DNA from: Bacteroidetes bacterium GWA2_40_15
GTDB lineage: Bacteria > Bacteroidota > Bacteroidia > Bacteroidales > VadinHA17
DNA length: 36,984 nucleotides
Direction: 5' to 3'
NCBI GenBank assembly: GCA_001768195.1
Contig: MENI01000103.1
Location: 1-36,984 of the forward strand
Notes under the pieces: generated by a model
Databases searched by the model: none
What the model was told of the DNA's origin: nothing
Seen by the model: only the letters and a program-made list of their open reading frames with translations
Translations under genes and position numbers: made by a program
Shown here: positions 8,774-17,490 of the stretch, piece by piece
Layout: each line of letters opens with the position of its first letter
Numbering within the stretch: position 1 is the first letter of the stretch

Positions 8774-9421
8774 TTAATGCCTGCTGAATCCTTTTTTCTT
8801 GATGTATTGTTTATTCTGAGGTTTCCCATGGGGTTTCCCCTGAGGCTTCTTTCTTACCTGTGGTAAAAGCTCCCTTACTTCCAGGATTCTTACACCATCT
8901 GTCATTTTTAGTTTTCCCTTTGAAAGTACCTTCATATCGTTGATAATCACCTCATCGGCTACCTGGCTTCGGTTCCAGGTGACGTATGATTTTTTCATCT
9001 GATTTACAATGAGCGTAGTCAGGTACTCTTTTTCTTCACCCTCTTCCAGTTCAGTAGCAGCTTCGATCATCATGGCAATTATCCGGCCATAATGCAGAAA
9101 TCTGATATTTCCCTGCATATATGGAATCTGATTTGGTTTTTCAATAAGTTTTGATACCTCCGGTACAGGGTATGGTGAATCTATGTCAAGTTCAAAATCG
9201 GCAATTATTGCCAGGTGATCCCAGAGCTTATGCTTGAAATCACCGATATCACGAAGATGAGGATTCAGGTTACCCATGATCTGGATAATTGTCTTGGCGG
9301 CACGGTTTCTCTCATCCCTGTCCTTGATTGTCCTGATATGGTCAACCATCTTCTGGACATTTCTGCCATATTCAGGCAGCGCCATTCTCTTTCTCTGGGT
9401 ATTGTAATCGTAGTTCATCAT
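8774..9421 (-). CDS. DUF4290 family protein
   Basis: A 215-residue soluble protein resembling the Bacteroidota-restricted DUF4290 family, recognised from the N-terminal MNYDYNTQRKRMALPEYGRN-like block and the central LWDHLAIIADFELD region. The last 30 residues are basic and rich in Lys, Gln and Gly, which suggests nucleic-acid or ribosome contact, but no function is established. In other Bacteroidota this family is, from memory, often next to murA; here the only murA is 11 kb away and looks foreign. Two adjacent ATGs make the start ambiguous by one codon. Confidence 0.8.
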   Translation of the reverse strand: MMNYDYNTQRKRMALPEYGRNVQKMVDHIRTIKDRDERNRAAKTIIQIMGNLNPHLRDIGDFKHKLWDHLAIIADFELDIDSPYPVPEVSKLIEKPNQIPYMQGNIRFLHYGRIIAMMIEAATELEEGEEKEYLTTLIVNQMKKSYVTWNRSQVADEVIINDMKVLSKGKLKMTDGVRILEVRELLPQVRKKPQGKPHGKPQNKQYIKKKGFSRH

Positions 9422-9437
9422 GATAAAAAAATATTTG

Positions 9438-9469
9438 CAAAGCTAATAATTAAAAGTCATTAAAGGAAA
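9438..9469 (-). promoter_or_regulatory. Putative Bacteroidetes-type promoter for DUF4290 gene
   Basis: On the minus strand, TAGCTTTG (9438-9445) matches the -7 consensus TAnnTTTG. TTTC (9466-9469), 20 bases upstream, matches three of four bases of the -33 TTTG box. Transcription would start about 10 bases before the ATG. Confidence 0.35.
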
Positions 9470-9505
9470 GACATCTTTCCATTGGTTGATAGTATCAGAT
9501 AAACA

Positions 9506-10798
9506 TTAACCGATAACCTTAAACAGGAGAGTTGCAAGAAAACCTGCAAGAGCTGAAAGCCCTGTTACTGAACCACCGATATGGAAAGCCTCGGGCAGCA
9601 TTGTTTCCGCAATCATGGTTAGCATAGCACCTGCTGCCATCCCATCGACCAGCGCAAACACATGAGGTTCTACATTTTCAAAGAAGATATTGCCGCCAAA
9701 TGCTCCAATCCCCGTTACAATCATAATGGAAAACCACATTGTCAGTATTTTCAGATTTGACATTTTTTGCTTTCTCATACCAACTGAACTGGATAAAGCC
9801 TCGGGAAAGTTCGAGAGAAAGAGTCCGGCCAGAAGTGACATGCTCATTGTAGGATGAAGAAGAAGGCTTGACCCTATTACAATTGATTCCGGAATGCCAT
9901 CGAGCATGATTCCCATCCAGATAGCCATTGAAGCATTACCATGTTCTGTTACTTCTTCGTAGATGTCTGATTGTGTTATAGCGGACTTTTTCTCATCGAA
10001 ATGCTTCATTGCATCATTATACCATAAAGCCGTCTTGTCAGAGGGAAGAGTGTGATTCTTCTCAAGGAGATGGATCTTCTCAGAAACAAGTGTTTTAATT
10101 TCAGCAGCGAGTGATGGATTCAGATTTATTATACGGTCGAATGATTCCTTATTTATGATCCATACATGCATGTCGCTCTTTACTACAACATTGAAGTTAT
10201 GGGTGATACCCGTCATTAATTCAACTATACCATAAGTATCGTCAGTTCTTAAGATATTAATGACCGAATTTGTACTGTCATCCATAACAATTGCTTCCCC
10301 GCTTTCGATGATGAAGAAATTATCCCCAGGATCACCCTCATGAACCATTATTTTGCCCTGCCTGTATCGATATCTGTGGAGATATGGAATCAGAGTCTGA
10401 GCTTTTGAGGGAGTAAGATTGTGAAAGAAAGCCACCTTGCTGAGTCTTTGGTAAAGCTTCTTCTGGCGGGTTGAATGTTTTTGGGTGATATGAGTGATAA
10501 TAGTTGCTGTTTTTCGAAGGAAACCACCTCTGCTGTTGACTATTTTATTTAGCAAGACAAAAAAGAGACCACCGATTACCATCCCGGTTGCGAGAGGGTA
10601 GAAATGGCCTTTATCAACTGCAACTGCAACAAGGTCAATCGTCAGTGCTGCGAGGAGTGCACCGGCGCCTATTGCCATCATTGAAGCAAGTACTTTGGGT
10701 TTAGGTGTCCATTTAAGCGCAAGCACTGCCCCCAGTGGGAGTGAAACAGCACTTATCAGCCCAAAAAGGAATGCATCGAGTTCAATTATCCCGGTCAT
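9506..10798 (-). CDS. ZIP-family metal transporter with inserted cyclic-nucleotide-binding domain
   Basis: The 430 residues form three parts. Residues about 1-105 hold three membrane segments. About 120-245 is a cNMP-binding/CRP-like beta-roll domain (core GDPGDNFFIIESGEA). About 285-430 holds the remaining ZIP-like segments, with DGIPESI and NFPEALS at the positions of the ZIP HNxPEG and HExPEG metal-site motifs, both lacking the His. The insertion sits in the variable cytoplasmic loop between TM3 and TM4. The cNMP phosphate-binding cassette reads GIVELMTGITHNFNVVV. It keeps a Glu but not the usual PRAA arginine, so ligand binding is doubtful. It starts 16 bases after a NiCoT/RcnA-like gene. 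Divalent metal transport is inferred; direction and ion are unknown. Confidence 0.8.
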   Translation of the reverse strand: MTGIIELDAFLFGLISAVSLPLGAVLALKWTPKPKVLASMMAIGAGALLAALTIDLVAVAVDKGHFYPLATGMVIGGLFFVLLNKIVNSRGGFLRKTATIITHITQKHSTRQKKLYQRLSKVAFFHNLTPSKAQTLIPYLHRYRYRQGKIMVHEGDPGDNFFIIESGEAIVMDDSTNSVINILRTDDTYGIVELMTGITHNFNVVVKSDMHVWIINKESFDRIINLNPSLAAEIKTLVSEKIHLLEKNHTLPSDKTALWYNDAMKHFDEKKSAITQSDIYEEVTEHGNASMAIWMGIMLDGIPESIVIGSSLLLHPTMSMSLLAGLFLSNFPEALSSSVGMRKQKMSNLKILTMWFSIMIVTGIGAFGGNIFFENVEPHVFALVDGMAAGAMLTMIAETMLPEAFHIGGSVTGLSALAGFLATLLFKVIG

Positions 10799-10814
10799 GT
10801 TCTAATAAAAGTAG

Positions 10815-11525
10815 TTATAAGCCAAGGAACTGTATTGCAATTCCGGAAAAGAAGATCATAGCTCCTGCAATAAGATGGCTGTATTTTTCAATCGGTTTCA
10901 GGTCGATCTTGTTAAGTCCCAGTTTGAATACCAGAACAATTGACATCATGGTAGCGATTGTAACGACTGAAAAAAGTACCGATACCAGTACCGAACCTGC
11001 AATATTGCTTTTAGCGGCAGGATACATAAGTATCGGGATCAGAGGTTCGCAGGGGCCGAATACAAAAATAAGAAAGAGTATCCAGGGAGTAGTTTTAACA
11101 ACATCGTTCTGGTGAAAATGTGCATGATCTTTATGATGATCGTGTTCGTGGTAATGATTTTCACTGCTTAAATGATGGTGAGAATGGCTGTGTGTTCTTT
11201 GTTTGAGAAGTTTCCTGACACTGATTATCATATATACAAGGCCGAAGGCAATAAAGAGCCATGCTGCAATATTGCCCCGGAATGATTCCACATGGACAAG
11301 TTTTGTTACGGATATTCCAATAGCAATTCCCACAAGCCCAAGTACTACAGAGCTCAGTACATGTCCCAGTCCGCATAGGAATGTTATCCACATTGTTTTC
11401 CTGAGTGACCATTTTTTTGCCTGGCTGATGACAATAAATGGCAGGTAATGATCAGGACCCAGGAGGGTATGAAAGAATGCAAGGGATACAGCTGTAACTG
11501 ACAGTAAAGCAATGGAATTATCCAT
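10815..11525 (-). CDS. NiCoT/RcnA/UreH-like metal transporter
   Basis: A 236-residue membrane protein with about six segments. TM1 carries HTLLGPDH, close to the HX4-5DH metal motif of nickel/cobalt transporters and RcnA/UreH-type proteins. Between TM3 and TM4 is a loop (about 112-140) very rich in His, Asp and Glu (HSHSHHH, HEHDHHKDHAHFH), a probable metal sponge. FGPCEPL near residue 157 opens the second half. It could export or import nickel, cobalt or another divalent ion. It is the first gene of a two-gene operon with the ZIP-cNMP fusion. Confidence 0.78.
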   Translation of the reverse strand: MDNSIALLSVTAVSLAFFHTLLGPDHYLPFIVISQAKKWSLRKTMWITFLCGLGHVLSSVVLGLVGIAIGISVTKLVHVESFRGNIAAWLFIAFGLVYMIISVRKLLKQRTHSHSHHHLSSENHYHEHDHHKDHAHFHQNDVVKTTPWILFLIFVFGPCEPLIPILMYPAAKSNIAGSVLVSVLFSVVTIATMMSIVLVFKLGLNKIDLKPIEKYSHLIAGAMIFFSGIAIQFLGL

Positions 11526-11587
11526 GAATCAGCTTTTTATTGTGACATCAATATTTTAATAATACAATGATATTTATAAAATTTGAA

Positions 11588-11611
11588 TTTACAGGTCTGA
11601 CAGCCTGTAAA
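11588..11611 (-). terminator. Hairpin downstream of capA-like gene
   Basis: An 8-bp stem (TTTACAGG at 11588-11595, CCTGTAAA at 11604-11611) closes an 8-base loop. A separate 16-base palindrome (11618-11633) lies between it and the gene end. The T-run after the stem on the minus strand is weak, so termination is only plausible. Confidence 0.35.
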
Positions 11612-11646
11612 AAAGCTTAAAAACATGTTTTTATCCTTTTTTTGAT

Positions 11647-11664
11647 GTGTTAAAAATTTAACAG
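11647..11664. promoter_or_regulatory. Weak Rex-like dyad
   Basis: GTGTTAA-AAAT-TTAACAG matches the clostridial Rex consensus TTGTTAAnnnnTTAACAA except at its two outermost bases. It overlaps the end of the capA-like gene and lies about 120 bases upstream of the NiCoT-like gene. It may be chance in AT-rich DNA. Confidence 0.25.
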
Positions 11665-12807
11665 CCATGAAGAGCCGTTATAGATCAGTTCATAGAAATT
11701 AATATTCTGCTTGTAAAGAAGTGAACGCGATTCACTCATAAACCTCTTCATCCGGAGATGGTAGCCTTGATCAGAAAAGAACTCTGGTTTGTTTTCGTAC
11801 TCTGAGCAGGGGAGAATATAAAATTTCTTCCTGTATTTTTCCCTGGGAGAGTAAACCCAGGTAAGATAGTAATCTGCATCTGAGATGTAATATGATTCGT
11901 TTTCTCTTGTAATTTCAATCCTGGCCATTGCACCACCCCCAGTTTTGGGCTTTCGCTGGTCCGAAACAAAGTTCCCGAGAGAGTATACAGCCACACGACC
12001 TTTTGCTGCTTCCTGATTTTTTTTTATCCACACCATCTTTTGAAGTACATGAGGGTGCGATCCGATTACAATGTCGGCTCCTTCTTCAAAGATAAATTCT
12101 GAAAGATCATATTGAGTCTGCATGGGAGTATTACTGTATTCTTTGCCCCAGTGAAGGAACACAATGATTATCCCGGGATTTTTGCTCCTGGCTTTTGCTA
12201 TATCTTCTGCAATGATCTCTTTATCGATTGTATTCACGATTACAGGCTTTTTAACTTCGACCCCGTTAGTACCATATGTATAGTTGAGAAGGGCAATTGA
12301 CAATCCGTTCTTCTTAATGATAAGAGGGTAGAGGCTGTCTCTTTCCCCGGAACTCAGGAATGTACCTGTATGTGCAATCCGAAGGCTGTCGAGCCTGTTA
12401 ATTGTACCCTTTATACCTTTTGTGCTGCGGTCTGCTGAATGATTATTTGCAGTTACCAGGCAGTCGATACCTGCATTTTTACAGGCAAGGGCAAGAGCCG
12501 CGGGAGAGTTGAACACCGGATATCCTGAGTAAGGCGGACCGGCCAGGATAACTTCAAAATTGGCAATTGCAATATCAGCCTCTGATATTGCCGGTTTGAT
12601 GTATGTGAAAACAGAATCATAATTATATGTCCGGCTGATCCTGTCCTCCGCTGACCATATCTGCTGCTCATGACCCATAATGTCGCCAATAAAAAGCAGG
12701 GTGAGTTTTTCTGAAGATTTCGTCTGGGCATTACAGTAATTGTTTAAACTACTGATAATAAGCGTTATTACCAGGATCAGCCTTCTGCCGGTATCAAATA
12801 GGTGCAT
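11650..12807 (-). CDS. CapA-like metallophosphatase-fold protein (PGA_cap)
   Basis: 385 residues with a signal peptide (about 1-27, ending near CNAQ), so probably periplasmic. The CapA/PgsA-type calcineurin-like fold is shown by FIGDIMG, ANFEV, TANNHSADR, FLHWGKEY and GSHPHVLQ, which supply the Asp, Asn and His metal ligands. CapA of Bacillus takes part in poly-gamma-glutamate export. In Bacteroidota such proteins are common, and their substrate is usually unknown. No capB/capC partners are nearby. The frame opens with GTG at 12810 followed at once by ATG (12807), which I take as start. It is divergent from the DUF3810 gene. Confidence 0.85.
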   Translation of the reverse strand: MHLFDTGRRLILVITLIISSLNNYCNAQTKSSEKLTLLFIGDIMGHEQQIWSAEDRISRTYNYDSVFTYIKPAISEADIAIANFEVILAGPPYSGYPVFNSPAALALACKNAGIDCLVTANNHSADRSTKGIKGTINRLDSLRIAHTGTFLSSGERDSLYPLIIKKNGLSIALLNYTYGTNGVEVKKPVIVNTIDKEIIAEDIAKARSKNPGIIIVFLHWGKEYSNTPMQTQYDLSEFIFEEGADIVIGSHPHVLQKMVWIKKNQEAAKGRVAVYSLGNFVSDQRKPKTGGGAMARIEITRENESYYISDADYYLTWVYSPREKYRKKFYILPCSEYENKPEFFSDQGYHLRMKRFMSESRSLLYKQNINFYELIYNGSSWLLNF

Positions 12808-12891
12808 CACCTTCCGGTATTAATTATCTGCAAACTAAATCTGATGATAATAGTAAAGATACATTTATTTACATTTGCGGTCTCAAACATC

Positions 12892-13959
12892 ATGGAAAAG
12901 GGCAGGATAAAAAGGATATTACTGGCTGTATGGCCCATGGTTATTGCAATACTGGTCTTTTTTCTCGTCAGAATTGCAGTAAATAACCCGGATCTGACCG
13001 AAAAGTATTACTCAGATGGTTTTTATCCCGTTATTGCCAGTACCTTCTCCTCCGTAAGCAGAATTTCCCCTTTTTCCCTATGGGATGTATTCTGGTTTGT
13101 ATCAATACTGATTTTCCTGGCCGGAGTGGTGATCGTAATTCTGAGGCGAATGAAATTCCGGATCTTCTGTCTGAAAGTTGCCAGGATCATAGCACTTATG
13201 TATGCATTTTTCTATTTATCATGGGGATTCAATTATTTCCGTCCGGATATCGGGAAACGAATAGGACTTGATATCATGAAGGTTGATGAAAAACTTTTCA
13301 GATCGATGCTTGATTCCGTCATAATACTTACAAATCATAATTATGTAACTGTAGCGGCGACTGATTATTCTGAGATTAACCATAAGGTTGAAGAATCATA
13401 TTCTGCTAATGCCGGAATGCTGGATATCAACTATCCGAATGGATACAGGAGACCGAAGAGCATGCTTTTCAGTAACCTTATAGCCAAGTTCGGAATAAGC
13501 GGTTATTTTGGACCATTCTTCAATGAGATAAATCTCAACAGCCGTTTGCTGCCAATGGAATACCCTTTTCTCCTGGCGCACGAGAAGGCCCATCAGTTTG
13601 GAATTTCCGGTGAAGCTGATGCCAACCTTGTTGCTTTCATAATATGCACATCATCAGATGATCGCAGACTTAAGTATTCAGGATACCTGGCCCTCCTGCT
13701 CTATTTTCTGGAAGATGCTCAGTATTTCAGGGATTACAGGGAATTTCTTGGTAAGCTTGATAAACCCGTAATTGATGAATTGAGGTTCAGGCAGCAGTAT
13801 TATTTCGGTTTGCAGAATGAAGCAATGGGAAAAGCACATGAAACTGTATATGATGCATATCTTAAGTCCAATCATGTACCGCATGGTGTTGAAAACTACA
13901 ACCAGGTGGTTGAACTGGCTATAAGCTGGATCACGAATGAGTCGAAATTAACAGAGTAA
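12892..13959 (+). CDS. DUF3810 membrane protein with HExxH motif
   Basis: About 355 residues. Three membrane segments lie within the first 120 residues (near 5-25, 65-90 and 97-115), followed by an extracytoplasmic domain. HEKAH at residues 230-234, then GEADAN about ten residues on, looks like a zinc metalloprotease site with a downstream acidic ligand. The protein resembles DUF3810 of Bacteroidota and Firmicutes. The reading frame extends upstream to a GTG at 12802, but that would overlap the divergent capA-like gene. The ATG at 12892 directly before the basic KGRIKR and first membrane helix is preferred. A TACATTTG box (12870-12877) lies just upstream. Enzymatic activity is inference. Confidence 0.78.
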   Translation: MEKGRIKRILLAVWPMVIAILVFFLVRIAVNNPDLTEKYYSDGFYPVIASTFSSVSRISPFSLWDVFWFVSILIFLAGVVIVILRRMKFRIFCLKVARIIALMYAFFYLSWGFNYFRPDIGKRIGLDIMKVDEKLFRSMLDSVIILTNHNYVTVAATDYSEINHKVEESYSANAGMLDINYPNGYRRPKSMLFSNLIAKFGISGYFGPFFNEINLNSRLLPMEYPFLLAHEKAHQFGISGEADANLVAFIICTSSDDRRLKYSGYLALLLYFLEDAQYFRDYREFLGKLDKPVIDELRFRQQYYFGLQNEAMGKAHETVYDAYLKSNHVPHGVENYNQVVELAISWITNESKLTE

Positions 13960-13961
13960 AC

Positions 13962-13993
13962 TTTATACGGATCGCTTTTTATTGCTATCTTTG
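13962..13993 (+). promoter_or_regulatory. Putative Bacteroidetes-type promoter for kup
   Basis: TATCTTTG (13986-13993) matches TAnnTTTG. TTTA (13962-13965), 20 bases upstream, is one base off the -33 TTTG. This predicts a leader of about 45 bases before the kup ATG. Confidence 0.4.
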
Positions 13994-14044
13994 GCCGTTT
14001 TTGTTCAATTTTTTAAGGTTGGCAGGAACAGTAAATAAAGGATC

Positions 14045-15991
14045 ATGGAAGGGACTGAAAAACACCTGGATATAAGGAAGCTGTCTTTTGCAGGTGTGCT
14101 GGTTACTCTGGGAATTGTTTTCGGTGACCTCGGAACAAGCCCCCTGTATGTAATGAAAGCAATTGTGAACAGAGGAAGTGTGTTCAATGATCTTCTGATA
14201 TATGGATCTCTCTCCTGTATCTTCTGGACTCTGACCCTGCAGACCACCACCAAATACATAATCATTGCCCTGCGTGTCGATAATAAGGGGGAGGGTGGCA
14301 TCCTGTCGCTCTTTGCATTGATGAGGCGTAAAACATCATGGGCGGCTCTTCTCACCATGCTCGGAGGGGCAGCTTTACTGGCGGATGGAGTTATTACACC
14401 TGCAATTACAGTTACCTCTTCGATGGAAGGATTGAAGTTGTTGAATCCTGATATTCCGATAGTTCCGATTGTTCTTTTTGTTTTTGGCATTCTGTTCTTT
14501 ATCCAGCAATTCGGGTCTTTAAAAATCGGATCTTCATTTGGTCCCATGATGGTAATATGGTTTTCATTCCTGGCTATAATTGGGTTTTCGCATCTGATTT
14601 ATCAGCCGGAGATTCTCAAAGCAGTAAACCCTGTATATGCTGCCAGGCTACTGGGCGAATATCCTGGCGGATTTGTTCTGCTCGGAGCTGTTTTCCTGTG
14701 TACAACAGGTGCAGAGGCTTTATATGCAGACCTGGGTCACTGCGGCAGATCAAATATTCAGGTTGCCTGGTTATTTGTTAAGGTAGCCTTACTGTTAAAC
14801 TATTTCGGGCAGGGAGCCTGGCTTTTAGCAAATGGTGCTCCGGAACCCGGAGTAAATCCATTCTTTGCAATTATACCAGGATGGTTTCTGATCCCTGGAA
14901 TCATAATTGCTACTTCGGCTGCGATTATTGCCAGCCAGGCAATTATCAGCGGTTCATTTACAATTGTCAAGGAAGCTGTTTCCCTGAATTTGTGGCCTAA
15001 AGTAAGGGTTTTAAATCCCACGCAGGTAAGAGGGCAGGTATATGTTCCGTTTGTTAACTGGTACCTGTGGGCCGCATGCAGCCTGGTTGTCATTTTCTTC
15101 AGGGCTTCATCAAATATGGAGGCTGCGTACGGACTTGCCATCACAATTACTGAGATGATGACTACATTTCTGCTTACATATTATCTGTACCAGAAAGGAG
15201 TGAATCACAGGCTTGTACTGATGATCTTTATGTTATTTCTTACTATTGAGAGCAGTTTTCTTATTGCAAACCTTCATAAATTCAATGATGGCGGGTGGTT
15301 TACCCTTTTACTTGCATCACTCTTCTTTGCAATTATGTATGGATGGTATTTTGGAAGAAAGCTGAAAAACAGGTATGTAACCTTTACCAGCCTTGACAAG
15401 TATATCGAACCACTCAAAGATCTTTCTAAAGATACCTCAGTTCCCAGAACCTCAACGAACCTGGTTTATATCATCAAGGCAAACCGGACTGACCAGGTTG
15501 AATCAAAAGTAATATATTCTATTTTCCACAAACAACCTAAACGAGCCGATACTTACTGGTTTCTTCATGTGAATATTGTTGATGATCCTAACCGGTTTGA
15601 ATACCAGGTTACACAGATCATTCCGGGAATACTGATAAGGATTGATTTTAACATTGGTTTTAAGGTAGAACCAAAAATTAATCTCTATTTCAGGGAGGTC
15701 CTCGACGATCTCGTTAATTCAGGAGAAATAAAACTGAACAGCAGTTATGATTCACTCAGGAAGCATGAACTTCCAGCCGATTTCAAGTTTGTTCTGATTG
15801 ACAGGGTAATGCCCCGCGATTATACACTTTCCAACAGCGAGAATCTGACACTTACACTGCACAGCATATCAAGACTCTTTTGTATTTCAGATATTAAAGC
15901 TCTCCATCTTGATTCCTGCAATACGATAGAAGAACAGGTGCCTATAACTATCAATCAGCCTATCAGCCAGAGAATAAGACGGGTAAAATAG
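14045..15991 (+). CDS. kup: Kup-family potassium uptake protein
   Basis: 648 residues, the usual Kup/HAK length. The first membrane segment contains the family signature GDLGTSPLY (about 27-35), and GEGGILSL follows in the first cytoplasmic loop. About twelve membrane segments span to residue 440, then a hydrophilic C-terminal domain of about 200 residues faces the cytoplasm. Kup imports K+ together with H+ and works when osmotic or pH conditions disable other systems. The ATG at 14045 follows a plausible promoter. It converges with the FAD oxidoreductase gene, 46 bases between stops. Confidence 0.94.
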   Translation: MEGTEKHLDIRKLSFAGVLVTLGIVFGDLGTSPLYVMKAIVNRGSVFNDLLIYGSLSCIFWTLTLQTTTKYIIIALRVDNKGEGGILSLFALMRRKTSWAALLTMLGGAALLADGVITPAITVTSSMEGLKLLNPDIPIVPIVLFVFGILFFIQQFGSLKIGSSFGPMMVIWFSFLAIIGFSHLIYQPEILKAVNPVYAARLLGEYPGGFVLLGAVFLCTTGAEALYADLGHCGRSNIQVAWLFVKVALLLNYFGQGAWLLANGAPEPGVNPFFAIIPGWFLIPGIIIATSAAIIASQAIISGSFTIVKEAVSLNLWPKVRVLNPTQVRGQVYVPFVNWYLWAACSLVVIFFRASSNMEAAYGLAITITEMMTTFLLTYYLYQKGVNHRLVLMIFMLFLTIESSFLIANLHKFNDGGWFTLLLASLFFAIMYGWYFGRKLKNRYVTFTSLDKYIEPLKDLSKDTSVPRTSTNLVYIIKANRTDQVESKVIYSIFHKQPKRADTYWFLHVNIVDDPNRFEYQVTQIIPGILIRIDFNIGFKVEPKINLYFREVLDDLVNSGEIKLNSSYDSLRKHELPADFKFVLIDRVMPRDYTLSNSENLTLTLHSISRLFCISDIKALHLDSCNTIEEQVPITINQPISQRIRRVK

Positions 15992-16037
15992 AGTCCGGGA
16001 ATTTCGTGACTATTTTAACAGGGTATATTTGTTTCTC

Positions 16038-17480
16038 TTAGTTCTTTTTTCTCAGAATATTATATGCACATAAAAAACCACCGTAAATGGCTCCTGAAAA
16101 TCCTCCTCCTGTCTTTCCCCATGCCGATGCGAAATGCAGATTGTCGGGTAGCCGTTTGATGTCAATCGATGGCTTGCCAGGTGTCTGGGCAAATCCGTAT
16201 ACAGCTCCTTCCGGATTGAGTGTATACCGTCTGACTGTCGTAGGAGTGCCCACTTCATAATACTCAATCTCATCAGCGATTCCTGGGACAAGTTTCTCCA
16301 GTCTGCTGATAAAGACTTTTGCAACCTCTTCCTTTTTCGACAGATAATCATTGCGTGAAAGATTTTCCCATCCCGAAGTATAGTCGATGCAACATATAGC
16401 ACCTACACTCTTCCCCCCGGGTGCAAGACCTGAATCAATCTGCCCATAATCAATAAATGTAAAGCTCCTGGTGCTGAAATCACTGCAATTATTGTTGAAA
16501 ATACCGGCCTGGGATTTTATCGAATTGTCAAAGTAAAAAGTCGAGTAATGATTATGGCCGATAGTCATAAGATTATGCCTGAATCCGAAATATATTGACA
16601 GGAGGGAAGCTCCCGGTTTCTGATTGCTTATCTCTTCTTTTAGTCTTATTGCAATATCTTCAGGAAGCATCTCAGCTATTGATGGCATAGCAGCATTGGC
16701 AATTATATCGCCGGCATATGCTTTCTGAATTGTTGAAATATCTCTTCTGGTTTCCCGGTATGTTACCCCTGCCAGTTTTCCATTCTCTTTAATGAAACCG
16801 GTAACAAGATGATTAAGAACGACTTTGCCTCCATGTTTCCGGATGTACCCAGCAAGGTGATCCGATAATTTCTGTGAACCTCCTTTTATGTAACTTGCCC
16901 CCCCGTTAAAATAGCTTCCCTGGGCAACTGAATAATATGCCAGAGAGATTGAATACGGGTCATCATGGAAATAACCCAGGTTTCCAAGAAGTACAAGCTT
17001 GAGATCTTCATCTTTTATTATGGAGTCAAGGAATTCACCAACACTCTGGTCTTTATATGTTTCACCGGCCGCCGGTATTCTTTTAGGATTAAGTATCCGG
17101 TAAAAGAAAGCATCAATTCCATTAACCTCGGCCGGAAATTTATCCTTAAGAATTGCAGCTGCTGCAGCAGGATCATGAGGAATTGTAATTTCAATCCTTT
17201 CGCTCACAAAGTGGTAGAATTCAGGTACTTTCACAAATTCAACATTGTCAAACACTTCAAGTTCGGTAAAGATCCTGTTCTTCATATCCCGGGGATAAGG
17301 TCCATCCATTTCATGAAGGCCAACTTCAAGAGTAAAATCATGCCTCCTGAAAGTCGTTGCGCATCCTCCGGGTTTTGAGTGCTGTTCAATAAGCAAAACG
17401 GATTTACCCTCTTTGGCAAGTTTTGCCCCGGCAGTCAGCCCGCCCAATCCGGCACCAATTATAATTATATCGTATATCAT
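16038..17480 (-). CDS. CrtI/RetSat-like FAD-dependent oxidoreductase
   Basis: 480 residues. The N-terminus is a dinucleotide-binding fold with GAGLGGLTAG, followed by the Glu of the ribose-binding strand (LLIEQH) and the PGGCATTF block typical of phytoene desaturase, carotenoid isomerase and retinol saturase relatives. The C-terminus has GGGFSGAIYGG, the usual FAD-contact end of this family. The substrate is probably a long hydrophobic chain. No crtB or other carotenoid gene is nearby, and the partners are an acyl-CoA ligase and a GNAT-like protein, so a lipid role is more likely than carotenoids. A GTG at 17498 overlaps the upstream stop. The ATG at 17480, 10 bases after it, is preferred and puts the FAD motif at its normal place. 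Confidence 0.82.
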   Translation of the reverse strand: MIYDIIIIGAGLGGLTAGAKLAKEGKSVLLIEQHSKPGGCATTFRRHDFTLEVGLHEMDGPYPRDMKNRIFTELEVFDNVEFVKVPEFYHFVSERIEITIPHDPAAAAAILKDKFPAEVNGIDAFFYRILNPKRIPAAGETYKDQSVGEFLDSIIKDEDLKLVLLGNLGYFHDDPYSISLAYYSVAQGSYFNGGASYIKGGSQKLSDHLAGYIRKHGGKVVLNHLVTGFIKENGKLAGVTYRETRRDISTIQKAYAGDIIANAAMPSIAEMLPEDIAIRLKEEISNQKPGASLLSIYFGFRHNLMTIGHNHYSTFYFDNSIKSQAGIFNNNCSDFSTRSFTFIDYGQIDSGLAPGGKSVGAICCIDYTSGWENLSRNDYLSKKEEVAKVFISRLEKLVPGIADEIEYYEVGTPTTVRRYTLNPEGAVYGFAQTPGKPSIDIKRLPDNLHFASAWGKTGGGFSGAIYGGFLCAYNILRKKN

Positions 17481-17490
17481 GTTTAGTATT

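Noticed and set aside
14005-14547. Long open frame antisense to kup
   Set aside because: It lies entirely over the clear Kup frame, has no family features, and its composition follows from the coding strand.
16038-17480. Carotenoid phytoene desaturase in a pigment cluster
   Set aside because: No crtB, crtE or crtY neighbour exists. The operon partners are an acyl-CoA ligase and a GNAT-like protein.
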